A DNA stretch of 64,000 nt from JBMYTN01 sp049604415. Lineage in GTDB: Bacteria > Pseudomonadota > Alphaproteobacteria > Rhodospirillales > Rhodospirillaceae. Shown piece by piece: positions 52,815-60,224 of this stretch. A program made the position numbers and the translations under genes. Within the stretch, counting starts at the first letter, position 1. Each line of letters begins with the position of its first letter. The notes beneath the pieces were generated by a model. It was not told the origin of the DNA. It did not search any database and saw nothing but the letters and a program-made list of their open reading frames with translations. Location of the stretch: assembly GCA_049604415.1 (NCBI GenBank), contig JBMYTN010000004.1:1-64000 (forward strand), read 5' to 3'.

Positions 52815-53986
52815 CCCGAGAGACGCAGGTTCGGGTTTGGGTCATTGGCAGCTTGGCCTTTCTGCTGATCCTCTATGTCCTAAGCCCGGTCTTGCTGCCT
52901 TTTGTTGCTGGGGCCGCCGTCGCCTATTTCCTCGATCCCGTCGCCGACCGTTTGGAGCGCCTCGGTCTGTCGCGGATCATGGCAACCATTGTGATCACCT
53001 TGGGCTTCATTGCGGTGATGGCCTTGGCGCTGATCCTGCTGGTGCCGGTGCTGCAAAGCCAGATTTTCAGTTTTCTGGACCGCCTGCCCAGCCTGATCCA
53101 GGGTCTTGTGGCCACAGTGAAATCGGTTTTGCAGCATGCCTCGGACACCTTGGGTCCGGAGCGCATGGCCAAAGTGACCACGGCCATGGAAAGCTATGCC
53201 GGAGAAGTGGCCAAATGGCTGGTGTCGTTCCTGCGCGGGGTGCTGACCAGCGGCGCGGCTCTGGTCAATGTGTTCTCGATCCTGTTCATCACCCCGGTGA
53301 TCACCTTCTATCTGCTCCGGGATTGGGACAAGATGGTCGCGACCATCAACAGCTGGCTGCCCCGCCGTGAAGCCCCGGTGATCCGGCGTCTGGCTCGGGA
53401 AATCGACATCACCATTGCCGGTTTTGTCCGGGGGCAGGCCTCGGTTTGCCTGGCGCTGGGCACGTTCTACGCGGTCGGGCTGGGCATTGCTGGGCTGGAG
53501 CTTGGCCTTGTGGTCGGCCTGATGGCCGGGTTGCTGTCCTTCATCCCCTATGTCGGCACCATTGTCGGCTTTGTTGCCTCCATGGGTCTCGCCATCGCCC
53601 AATATGATGACTGGCAGAGCATTGCCGCCATTGCCGGGATATTTGTCGCCGGACAAGTGATTGAAGGCAATTACCTGACCCCGAAACTGGTCGGGGATCG
53701 GATCGGTTTGCACGCGGTTTGGGTGATCTTCGCCTTGATGGCCGGGGGCAGCCTGTTTGGCTTCCTCGGTATTCTCTTGGCGGTGCCGGTGGCGGCGATC
53801 ATTGGCGTGCTGGCCCGCTTCGGCCTGCGCAATTATCTGGATGGACCGCTCTATCATGGCCGCGCACCAGATGAAGAGGCGGATCCAGAGCCTCCTCCAG
53901 CTCCGGCCCCAGTCTCAGCCCCGGCCCAAACTCCAACCCCAACCCCAACCGCAGTCCCGTCCCTGCCGAAGGCGGATCCGGAGTGA
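52811..53986 (+). CDS. AI-2E family (PerM-like) transporter
   Basis: A 391-residue membrane protein of the AI-2E/PerM family with about seven helices. Family signs are LSPVLLPFVAGAAVAYFLDP (about 21), ITPVITFYLLRDWDKM (about 158), VGLMAGLLSFIPYVGTIVG (about 236) and EGNYLTPKLVGDRIGLHAVW. Members export small molecules or exchange sodium for protons. The C-terminus (about 355-391) is a Pro/Ala/Thr-rich tail. Start and stop overlap the neighbouring genes by four bases each, so DUF2066, perM and hdaA are a tightly coupled operon. Confidence 0.9.
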   Translation: MTRETQVRVWVIGSLAFLLILYVLSPVLLPFVAGAAVAYFLDPVADRLERLGLSRIMATIVITLGFIAVMALALILLVPVLQSQIFSFLDRLPSLIQGLVATVKSVLQHASDTLGPERMAKVTTAMESYAGEVAKWLVSFLRGVLTSGAALVNVFSILFITPVITFYLLRDWDKMVATINSWLPRREAPVIRRLAREIDITIAGFVRGQASVCLALGTFYAVGLGIAGLELGLVVGLMAGLLSFIPYVGTIVGFVASMGLAIAQYDDWQSIAAIAGIFVAGQVIEGNYLTPKLVGDRIGLHAVWVIFALMAGGSLFGFLGILLAVPVAAIIGVLARFGLRNYLDGPLYHGRAPDEEADPEPPPAPAPVSAPAQTPTPTPTAVPSLPKADPE

Positions 53987-54702
53987 GGGAGCCCGAGCCT
54001 CCTGAACCGGTTCAACTGCCCTTGGACCTGCCGTTCCGGCCCGCCACGGACCGGGCCGACTTCCTGGTCGCCCCCAGCAACCGGGCCGCCGTGGGGATGA
54101 TTGACCGCTGGCCCGATTGGCCCGGGCCTTCGGCGGCACTGTCCGGTCCGCCCGGTTCGGGCAAAAGCCACCTTGCGGCCGTCTTTACCACCCGGACCGG
54201 GGCCATGCTGCTCAGCGCAACCGCCCTTGAAGCCTTGTTCGCTCAACAGAGCTCTGCGGAGGCCTTCGACCCCCTAGCCCTGTTTCAGGACAGCCCGGCT
54301 TTGGTGGTGGAGGATATTGATCCGGTGGCGGTGCCGGAACGGGCCTTGTTCCATTTGCTCAATGCGGCAGCGGAGGCGAAAGGGTTTTTGCTGCTGACCT
54401 CGGTGGCACCGCCATTATCCTGGACCGTGTCCCTGCGCGATCTCGACTCGCGGCTGACCCAAGTGCCTGCGGAGCATCTCGCCGAGCCCGACGACCTGTT
54501 GCTCGCCGCCGTGCTGATGAAGCTGTTTGGCGATCGGGGCATTGAAATCGCCCCGCGCAGCCTGTCCTATGCGGTCACCCATATGACCCGCAGCTTCGCC
54601 TCCGCACAAAGCCTGGTCGAGCAGGCCGATGCTCGGGCTCTCACCACCGGCAAGGGCCGGGTGACCCAAAGCGTGGTCCGCGCGGTCATTGAAGGCTCTT
54701 AA
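53983..54702 (+). CDS. hdaA: HdaA, DnaA-related regulator of replication initiation
   Basis: A 239-residue DnaA-related AAA+ protein. QLPLDL at residues 11-16 is a beta-clamp-binding motif, Walker A is GPPGSGKSH (55-63), and a sensor segment (RDLDSRLTQVPAEHLAEPDD) follows. With the clamp it promotes hydrolysis of DnaA-bound ATP and so prevents re-initiation. It lacks the DNA-binding domain of DnaA, as expected. The start GTG at 53983 overlaps the perM stop (GTGA). In relatives a polyphosphate kinase gene often follows; here a MocR regulator gene converges instead. Confidence 0.9.
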   Translation: MREPEPPEPVQLPLDLPFRPATDRADFLVAPSNRAAVGMIDRWPDWPGPSAALSGPPGSGKSHLAAVFTTRTGAMLLSATALEALFAQQSSAEAFDPLALFQDSPALVVEDIDPVAVPERALFHLLNAAAEAKGFLLLTSVAPPLSWTVSLRDLDSRLTQVPAEHLAEPDDLLLAAVLMKLFGDRGIEIAPRSLSYAVTHMTRSFASAQSLVEQADARALTTGKGRVTQSVVRAVIEGS

Positions 54703-56120
54703 ACATCGCTAACAACCCGCGCCAGGACCGCTATGGCGGGATCCATCTCCTCTGGGGTAAAGCCACAAAAGCCAACCAGGAGTCCAGAGCGTTTGACGGC
54801 ACCACCATAATGGGGGGATAAGGGCTGACAGGCGACACCGGCTTGGTGAAGCTGTGCCGCCAAAGCGCTATCTTCGCGGCCTTCGGGCAGGTGCAGGACC
54901 AGATGCATGCCCGCGCCATGGTCCGTGACATCTACAAGGTCACTCAAATGGCGCTGGATCAGCCCGAGCAAATGCCGTCGACGTTCGCCATAGATCCGGC
55001 GCACCTTGCGGATATGGCGATAGAACAGGCCGTCTTGCATGAACACTGCCAAGGGCCGCTGCGGCACGAGAGACGCCCTGGAGCCATGTTGGCGCAGCAC
55101 GGTTCGGAAGTGGCCAATCAGCTTGGGCGGGATGACGACAAAGCCGAGCCGTAGGCTGGTGGAAAACACTTTGGTGAAGCTGCCGACATAGAGCGTGCGG
55201 TCTGCCGCATCGACGCTGGCCATGGCCGGGATCGGCCGCCCGGCATAGCGGAACTCGCTGTCATAATCATCCTCGATGATCCATCCCTGGTTGGCGGCGG
55301 CCCATTGTAAAAAGGCCAGTCTTTGGGCAGAGGGCAGAACACCACCCAAGGGAAACTGCGAGGACGGCGTCAGGACCGTCACGCGAATTGGATCGCCTGC
55401 GTCGGTGTGTGGGGGTGGCAGGGACGGACCGTCAGGACCCACCGGCAGCAACTTGTGGGGCAAACCAAGACTGCTGACAAAGCGCAGCAGCGGACGAAAG
55501 CCCGGATCCTCCAGGGCCAGCGCCTCTCCCGGGCCGAGGGTCGCGCGCAGGCAGAGCTCCAGTCCCTCCACCGAACCCGCCGTGATCAGGATCTGCTCCG
55601 GGCTGGCTGCCAATCCGCGCCAATCGGCCAAATAGCGCGCAGTGGCCGCCCGCAGCTCCGGGTCGCCGAAGGGATCTTGGGCAATGGTGAGGGCCTCTGG
55701 GCTCCGGCGTGCCACCCTGGCCAAACAGCGGGCCCAAGCCTGATGAGGGAACAACCGCATATCCGGCAGGCCCGGATGCAGGGCTTTGGGCGTATCGGGC
55801 GGAGCCATGGAAGGATCTACCGCGCGCCGGGCTGGAGGCAGGGCAGGGGACAGTTCCACTGCGCTGCCCGTCAACACATACAGGCCCGATCCACGCCGGG
55901 CCTCCACATAGCCCTCCGCGACCAATTGGTCATAGGCCGTGGTCACGGTGGTGCGTGACAGCCCCAACTCTTGGGCCAGTTTCCGCGAAGGCGTCAGGCG
56001 GGTTCCCGGCCCAAAGCGGCCATCGGCAATGCGCTGCCGGATCTGGCTGTAGAGCTGGTCGAACAGCGGCTCCGGGGTGGTGCTGTCGAGCTTGAGGGAA
56101 AGCAGCGGGCTGTCGGTCAT
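54699..56120 (-). CDS. MocR-type regulator (GntR helix-turn-helix fused to aminotransferase domain)
   Basis: A 473-residue MocR/PdxR-like regulator. Residues 10-78 are a GntR winged helix (LFDQLYSQIRQRIADGRFGP, then LSRTTVTTAYDQLVAEGYVE). Residues about 115-470 form a fold-type I PLP domain, with the lysine in VGSFTKVFS and DDYDSEFRY upstream. PLP or an amino-acid adduct is the likely signal. It lies divergent from a pyridoxamine-phosphate-oxidase-like gene, the usual arrangement for a regulator and its target. Confidence 0.92.
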   Translation of the reverse strand: MTDSPLLSLKLDSTTPEPLFDQLYSQIRQRIADGRFGPGTRLTPSRKLAQELGLSRTTVTTAYDQLVAEGYVEARRGSGLYVLTGSAVELSPALPPARRAVDPSMAPPDTPKALHPGLPDMRLFPHQAWARCLARVARRSPEALTIAQDPFGDPELRAATARYLADWRGLAASPEQILITAGSVEGLELCLRATLGPGEALALEDPGFRPLLRFVSSLGLPHKLLPVGPDGPSLPPPHTDAGDPIRVTVLTPSSQFPLGGVLPSAQRLAFLQWAAANQGWIIEDDYDSEFRYAGRPIPAMASVDAADRTLYVGSFTKVFSTSLRLGFVVIPPKLIGHFRTVLRQHGSRASLVPQRPLAVFMQDGLFYRHIRKVRRIYGERRRHLLGLIQRHLSDLVDVTDHGAGMHLVLHLPEGREDSALAAQLHQAGVACQPLSPHYGGAVKRSGLLVGFCGFTPEEMDPAIAVLARVVSDV

Positions 56121-56123
56121 TGG

Positions 56124-56183
56124 ATTGGTCCGGGAGGGATAGGGTTGGCAAAATTGGCCTGATTAAATTTTATAATATTGGCC
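56124..56183. promoter_or_regulatory. Candidate MocR binding site: ATTGGCC direct repeats
   Basis: ATTGGCC occurs at 56153-56159 and 56177-56183, 24 bases apart, with an AT-rich spacer that could hold a -10 element; a degenerate copy ATTGGTCC is at 56124-56131. MocR proteins bind direct repeats in such divergent regions. Confidence 0.55.
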
Positions 56184-56245
56184 ATTTCCCTAAAGCCAAA
56201 ATGTTTGCATGGTCCGGTCTTCACCCGTCTTGAAGGAAAAGGACC

Positions 56246-56911
56246 ATGTCAGAGCAGCAGAGCGCCCCCTTACCGTCCACGGACCGGACCCGACTGCGTC
56301 GGGCCCCGAAGCGCGGCCATTTCGACCGTGACACCATCAACGGCATTCTCGATGCCATGCCGCAATGCCATGTCGGCTGGGTCCGCGATGGCGCGCCCAT
56401 GGTGATCCCGACCTTCCATTGGCGCGAAGGCGACCATGTTTATTGGCACAGCTCCAATGGCGGGCCTTTGTCCAAAGCGGGAGAAGACCCGGAGGTCTGT
56501 TTGACCGTGACCATCCTGGATGGGTTTGTCATGGCACGCTCGGGCATGCATCACTCGGCCAATTACCGTTCGGTGATGATCTTCGGCAAGGCGCGGCGGA
56601 TCACCGATCCGGACGCCAAGGTGGCGCGGTTGCGTGGCTTCTTTGAAGGGCTGTGGCCCGGCCGTTGGGATATGTTGCGTCCGATCACCGAGCTGGAAAT
56701 CAAGGCCACTGCGGTCTATGCCCTGCCCATCGCGGAAGCCTCGGCCAAGATGCGGACTGGTGGTCCGATTGATGACGAGGAAGACTATGCCCTGCCGATT
56801 TGGGCCGGGATCTTGCCGGTGACCACCCATATTGGCGCACCGGAGCCTGATCCGCGCAATCTGCCCGGCCTGACACCGCCGGCGCATCTTGGCGCCTTGA
56901 AGATCGGTTGA
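56246..56911 (+). CDS. Pyridoxamine 5'-phosphate oxidase-like flavin-binding protein
   Basis: A 221-residue split-barrel FMN-binding protein. Recognisable segments are CHVGWVRDGAPMVIPTFHWREGD (about 49), VYWHSSNGGPLSK, and YRSVMIFGKARRI. The family (flavin nucleotide-binding, HugZ/NimA-like) includes reductases and heme-binding proteins; true PNPO activity is not assured. The start follows AAGGAAAAGGACC. Divergence from the PLP-sensing MocR gene suggests a role in vitamin B6 metabolism, by context only. Confidence 0.85.
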   Translation: MSEQQSAPLPSTDRTRLRRAPKRGHFDRDTINGILDAMPQCHVGWVRDGAPMVIPTFHWREGDHVYWHSSNGGPLSKAGEDPEVCLTVTILDGFVMARSGMHHSANYRSVMIFGKARRITDPDAKVARLRGFFEGLWPGRWDMLRPITELEIKATAVYALPIAEASAKMRTGGPIDDEEDYALPIWAGILPVTTHIGAPEPDPRNLPGLTPPAHLGALKIG

Positions 56912-56924
56912 ACGGCCTTGTTTG

Positions 56925-56960
56925 GTCCCATTGTCGCAAAGGTGACAATGGGACTTTTCC
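56925..56960 (+). terminator. Perfect hairpin terminator containing a NifA-type UAS
   Basis: GTCCCATTGTC (56925-56935) and GACAATGGGAC (56944-56954) form an 11-bp stem with an 8-base loop, followed by TTTT. It lies just after the flavin protein gene. The same bases contain TGTCGCAAAGGTGACA, a perfect TGT-N10-ACA (56932-56947). Confidence 0.75.
56932..56947 (+). promoter_or_regulatory. NifA upstream activator sequence
   Basis: TGTCGCAAAGGTGACA matches TGT-N10-ACA exactly and lies about 106 bases upstream of a sigma54 promoter, within the usual range. It sits in the stem of a terminator hairpin. Confidence 0.7.
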
Positions 56961-57025
56961 CGGCGCTGTCGGGGCGGGACCATTGTCGGGTTTGGTCCGA
57001 AAGCCAACAGAGCCCCGTGACAGAA

Positions 57026-57046
57026 TTGATTGAAATCAATCCTTTA
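57026..57046 (+). promoter_or_regulatory. FNR/FixK-type box overlapping an IHF site
   Basis: TTGATTGAAATCAA (57026-57039) is a perfect TTGAT-N4-ATCAA anaerobox. AATCAATCCTTTA (57034-57046) matches the IHF consensus WATCAA-N4-TTR and shares six bases with it. The position between UAS and promoter suits IHF-aided looping; FNR/FixK binding would then compete with IHF. Confidence 0.65.
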
Positions 57047-57052
57047 TAAATT

Positions 57053-57068
57053 TGGCACAGCCCTTGCT
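57053..57068 (+). promoter_or_regulatory. Sigma54 (RpoN) promoter of the iscA-nifU'-nifV-nifW operon
   Basis: TGGCAC, five bases, TTGCT is a perfect -24/-12 element. Transcription would begin near 57080, about 37 bases before the iscA start. With the UAS and IHF site upstream this is a full NifA-type promoter. Confidence 0.9.
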
Positions 57069-57116
57069 TTATCCCGGAGATCAGACCCGTAGCTGATCGA
57101 CAAAAGGGGTAGAGCC

Positions 57117-57446
57117 ATGATCGAACTTACCGAAAACGCCGTCGCCGCCGTTCGCCAGGTCGTCTCTAAATCCGACAGCGCCACCGGGCTGCGCTTGATG
57201 GTGTCCGAAGGCGGATGCGCCGGTGTGGTTTATCGCATGGGCCTGGAAGCCGCCGCCCAGGATGGTGATGAAGTGCTCGAATTCGAAGACGTCAAAGTCT
57301 TTGTCGACGGGGCCAGCACCCCGCTGCTCAGCGGTGTCCGCGTTGACTTTGTCGACAAAATCGCCGGGGCCGGTTTCGTGTTCGAAAACCCCAATGCGGT
57401 CGACAAATGCTCCTGCGGCAAGTCGTTCTCTGCGCCCGCTTGCTAG
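57117..57446 (+). CDS. Nif-associated HesB/IscA-type iron-sulfur carrier
   Basis: A 109-residue A-type carrier. The three conserved cysteines are Cys34 (EGGCAGVVY), Cys98 and Cys100 (KCSCGKSF). A-type proteins pass [4Fe-4S] or [2Fe-2S] clusters to target apoproteins. As the first gene after the sigma54 promoter, it probably serves nitrogenase maturation (the IscA-nif type). The gap to the nifU-like gene is 55 bases with a good ribosome site. Confidence 0.9.
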   Translation: MIELTENAVAAVRQVVSKSDSATGLRLMVSEGGCAGVVYRMGLEAAAQDGDEVLEFEDVKVFVDGASTPLLSGVRVDFVDKIAGAGFVFENPNAVDKCSCGKSFSAPAC

Positions 57447-57501
57447 AGCCTCAGCCAAGACATTTTCATCCCCCATTTCGCAGATCCGAAAGGAACGCGC
57501 C

Positions 57502-57786
57502 GTGACCACCGTAGCCCCCACACTCCCTGTTTCTGGCGACATCTTTGAAGAAAAGGTGCTGGCCGCCCTGGAAGAGATCCGCCCGCGTCTGCAAAAAGAC
57601 AATGGTGACGTCACCCTGGAACGCCTGGAAGGCAACAAGATCTTTGTCAATCTGAAGGGTGCCTGTGTTGGCTGTCAGCTGTCCAACATCACCCTGCAGG
57701 GCATTCAGATGAAGTTGATCGAGCGGCTGGGCTTTCCGGTGCGGGTGATCCCGTCCGACGCACCCAGCTGGTCCATGACGGCCTAA
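57502..57786 (+). CDS. NifU C-terminal domain protein (Nfu-type scaffold)
   Basis: A 94-residue protein consisting only of the NifU C-terminal/Nfu domain. The cluster-binding CVGC pair is Cys55 and Cys58 in LKGACVGCQLSN. It lacks the IscU-like and central ferredoxin domains of full-length NifU. It probably works as a scaffold or carrier for nitrogenase Fe-S clusters. The start is a GTG at 57502 with AAAGGAAC before it; upstream frame extends into iscA and is not used. Confidence 0.88.
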   Translation: MTTVAPTLPVSGDIFEEKVLAALEEIRPRLQKDNGDVTLERLEGNKIFVNLKGACVGCQLSNITLQGIQMKLIERLGFPVRVIPSDAPSWSMTA

Positions 57787-57822
57787 GGCTGTTTCGGGCG
57801 GTTTGGTCGGGAGGATCCGGCA

Positions 57823-59028
57823 ATGAACCATCTGTCCTCCGAAGCGCTGCACAGCGGCAATGCTCTCAGCCGCAGTGGGCGGGTGTCCTTGAACGACACC
57901 ACCCTGCGCGATGGCGAGCAAACCGCCGGGGTGTGCTTCACCCAAGCCGAAAAATGCACCATCGCTGCGGCCTTGGACGGGGCTGGTGTGCCGGAATTGG
58001 AACTGGGCATCCCGGCCATGGGGGCCGATGAGCGCGAAGACATGCGCGCCGTGCTTTCCGTCCTGACCCAGGCCCGGGGCCTGGCATGGTGCCGGATGGC
58101 CGATGCGGATCTTGAGGCCGCTCGCCTTGTTGGCGTCACTGCGGTCAATCTATCAACGCCGGTTTCCGATCAACAGATCGCAGGCAAATTGGGCAAGGAC
58201 CGCGCCTGGGTCTTAGCCCAGGTCGCGAACATGGTCCGCAAGGCCCTGGATATGGGCTTTGATGTCGCGGTGGGTTGCGAAGATGCCTCCCGCGCCGATC
58301 CGGACTTTTTGCTTCGGGTGCTCGAAGCCGTCGAGCAGGCTGGCGCGTCCCGGCTGCGCTATGCGGACACCCTTGGCATTCTCGATCCCTTTGCCACCCG
58401 GACCGCTTTGGCCCGGCTGCGGGCCTGGACATCCTTGGATCTGGAATTCCACGGCCATAATGATTTGGGCTTGGCCACGGCCAATGGGCTGGCCGCCGTT
58501 CAGGGCGGGGCCAATCATGTTAGCGTGACCGTCAATGGCTTGGGCGAGCGGGCTGGCAACACGGCGCTTGAGCAAATGGTGGTCGGGCTGCAGAGCTTGC
58601 AACAGATTGACAGCGGCATCGACATGCTGCGGCTGGCCGGGATCTCCGATCTGGTCGCCCAGGCCTCGGGCCGGGCGGTGCCGAGCGCACAGCCGGTGGT
58701 CGGGGCCGGGATCTTCAGCCATGAAAGCGGCATCCACGTCCATGGCCTGCTGCGCGACCCGCGCAATTACGAAAGCCTGAGCCCGGCGCAGCTGGGCCGC
58801 GCCCATAGCTTGGTGGTGGGCAAGCATTCCGGTCTCGCCGGGGTCCGCCATGCCTGCGCCGAGTTGGGCCTGGACCCGGATGAGGCCCAAGCCCGGTCCA
58901 TCTTGGCGCGGATCAAATGCCATGTCATCGAGACCAAACGGTCTCCTGACGCTGCGCTGTTGCGCCAGTTTTATGCCGAAACGATGGGGCAAGCCGACCG
59001 CAGGGTCGGTGAGTCCTTGCCTGCGTGA
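57823..59028 (+). CDS. nifV: Homocitrate synthase
   Basis: A 401-residue enzyme that joins acetyl-CoA and 2-oxoglutarate into homocitrate, the organic part of FeMo-cofactor. LNDTTLRDGEQTAG (23-36) holds the metal-binding Asp and catalytic Arg; EFHGHNDLGLATANGLAAV (about 207) holds the metal-ligand histidines; and GAGIFSHESGIHVHGLL is the later conserved block. Length and context (nifU', nifW) favour nifV over a leucine-type isopropylmalate synthase. Confidence 0.95.
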   Translation: MNHLSSEALHSGNALSRSGRVSLNDTTLRDGEQTAGVCFTQAEKCTIAAALDGAGVPELELGIPAMGADEREDMRAVLSVLTQARGLAWCRMADADLEAARLVGVTAVNLSTPVSDQQIAGKLGKDRAWVLAQVANMVRKALDMGFDVAVGCEDASRADPDFLLRVLEAVEQAGASRLRYADTLGILDPFATRTALARLRAWTSLDLEFHGHNDLGLATANGLAAVQGGANHVSVTVNGLGERAGNTALEQMVVGLQSLQQIDSGIDMLRLAGISDLVAQASGRAVPSAQPVVGAGIFSHESGIHVHGLLRDPRNYESLSPAQLGRAHSLVVGKHSGLAGVRHACAELGLDPDEAQARSILARIKCHVIETKRSPDAALLRQFYAETMGQADRRVGESLPA

Positions 59029-59062
59029 CCATTGGTTTCATCCGCGAAAAGGAGACTCCCCC

Positions 59063-59380
59063 ATGAGCGACGTTCTTGACACCCTTCAGTCCCTGTCCAG
59101 CGCCGAAGATTTCCTGGAATATCTGGAAATCGACCATGATCCGGCGGTGGTCCGGGTCAACCGCCTGCACATCCTGAAGCGCTTGCAGGTCTATCTGGCC
59201 CAGGCCGAACTGGCCGATGACGCTGAAGACACTGTGATCCTGGAGACCTATAAGGAATGCCTGACCAAGGCCTATCAGGACTTTGTCAGCTCCGATGCGG
59301 TCACCGAGAAGGTCTTCAAGGTGTTCCACGACGCCAAAGGCCAAGGCTTTGTCGGCCTGGAGGAAATCGGCCGCCTCTAA
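59063..59380 (+). CDS. nifW: Nitrogenase-stabilizing/protective protein NifW
   Basis: A 105-residue NifW. Family features are TLQSLSSAEDFLEYLEIDHD, HILKRLQVYLAQ and a helical C-terminus. NifW binds the MoFe protein and protects it from oxygen or helps its assembly. ATG 59063 with AAAAGGAG is clear; the larger open frame upstream lies in nifV. A strong terminator ends the operon here. Confidence 0.95.
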   Translation: MSDVLDTLQSLSSAEDFLEYLEIDHDPAVVRVNRLHILKRLQVYLAQAELADDAEDTVILETYKECLTKAYQDFVSSDAVTEKVFKVFHDAKGQGFVGLEEIGRL

Positions 59381-59407
59381 GGTCGCCTGTTTCAATCGAA
59401 TACAGGT

Positions 59408-59449
59408 ATGACGCCTTCTTCCTCGCGGAAGTGGGCGTCATGCTTTTTT
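59408..59449 (+). terminator. Intrinsic terminator of the nifVW operon
   Basis: ATGACGCC (59408-59415) pairs with GGCGTCAT (59434-59441), and an inner CTTCC/GGAAG extends the stem; six T follow. Confidence 0.9.
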
Positions 59450-59479
59450 GCCCAAAACTGTTTTGATGTGGTGATTGGA

Positions 59480-59755
59480 TCAGCTGTTTTGGGATGCTGC
59501 TGATTGAGCAACAAAGCGGCTCAACTGACCGTGTTCGAGCCGCACCGTTTTCCCGGCCCGCGCTTCCTCCGCACGGGTTTCGAGAAACCCCATCAAGGCC
59601 TGTAAAGACTCCGGATTTGGCGCTTCAGGGCTTGAGTCCTCACCGCCAAGGGTCCGATCCAGAACATAGGCTTCCAAGCTCATCCCATGGTCCGCAGCCC
59701 GAGCTTCAAGCCTTTGGTGGTCGTGGTCGCTGATCTCAATAGATAAGAGAGGCAT
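59480..59755 (-). CDS. Small ribbon-helix-helix/antitoxin-like protein, no partner seen
   Basis: A 91-residue protein with a CopG/RHH-like N-terminus (PLLSIEISDHDHQRLEARAA, then MSLEAYVLDRTL) and a helical C-terminus (LMGFLETRAEEARAGKTVRL). This resembles type II antitoxins, whose C-terminal part binds a toxin. No toxin gene is next to it on either side, so it may be an orphan regulator. ATG 59755 follows CAGGAGA. A 13-base palindrome lies just upstream. Confidence 0.72.
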   Translation of the reverse strand: MPLLSIEISDHDHQRLEARAADHGMSLEAYVLDRTLGGEDSSPEAPNPESLQALMGFLETRAEEARAGKTVRLEHGQLSRFVAQSAASQNS

Positions 59756-59781
59756 GGCGATCTCCTGTTTGACAAAAAATA

Positions 59782-59794
59782 GCATGGTCCATGC
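59782..59794. promoter_or_regulatory. Palindromic operator upstream of the RHH-like gene
   Basis: GCATGGTCCATGC is a perfect 13-base palindrome 27-39 bases before the RHH-like start codon. RHH regulators bind such short palindromes and often repress themselves, so autoregulation is the natural reading. Confidence 0.5.
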
Positions 59795-59872
59795 CACCTC
59801 GCGAGGGGGTGCGCCCCTCATGGGCATCCTTCGGACCAGACGACGATGGACGGCATCGTGCTTTAAGAGTGC

Positions 59873-59904
59873 AAACCGGAGAGCTTCGCTTTCCGGTTTT
59901 TTTG
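59873..59904 (+). terminator. Plus-strand intrinsic terminator without an upstream gene
   Basis: AAACCGGA and TCCGGTTT close a GAGCTTCGCT loop region, followed by a long T run. The nearest plus-strand gene, nifW, has its own terminator 430 bases before. Confidence 0.7.
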
Positions 59905-59944
59905 TGGCCTAAGCGGCTCACCCAGAAAGCGACACTGCGTTCTG

Positions 59945-60012
59945 ACAGATAGAATGTCGTGGCGCGAATCCGACAGAATGTCGGTGTCGGTTGTCGGATT
60001 TTGTCCGACAAC
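59945..60012. repeat. Three tandem inverted repeats upstream of fixA
   Basis: GACA-N7-TGTC (59945-59959), CCGACA-GAA-TGTCGG (59971-59985) and TTGTCGG-N7-CCGACAA (59992-60012) follow one another within 68 bases and share CCGACA/TGTCGG half-sites. They do not fit TGT-N10-ACA and so are not classical NifA sites. Confidence 0.65.
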
Positions 60013-60224
60013 GGGTTGGATTGCTTTGCTCTCTCCCAAGAAGCGAACAGCGCTAGTGCTTTGGTGCCAATAGGGATTTCTCGCAAGTGCGAGCTTTTCT
60101 CAAAGTATCCCTAATTTTGGCATGGAAATTGAAAAGACCGGATCCAGCCAGGGTTGGTCCGGTTTCCATGACTGGGGCCCCTCCCACCCCAGCCCTGCCG
60201 AGCCTGCCGTAAGGAGAGATCAGT

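Larger units (their letters stand above)
59756..60224. other. Long fixA upstream region: palindromes and an isolated terminator
   Basis: No protein gene is supported in these 469 bases. They contain an operator-like palindrome (59782-59794), a terminator with no gene before it (59873-59904), three tandem inverted repeats built on GACA/TGTC (59945-60012), an inverted repeat TAGGGAT/ATCCCTA (60071-60113) and a degenerate sigma54-like element (TGGCAT at 60118) about 100 bases before fixA. Confidence 0.5.
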
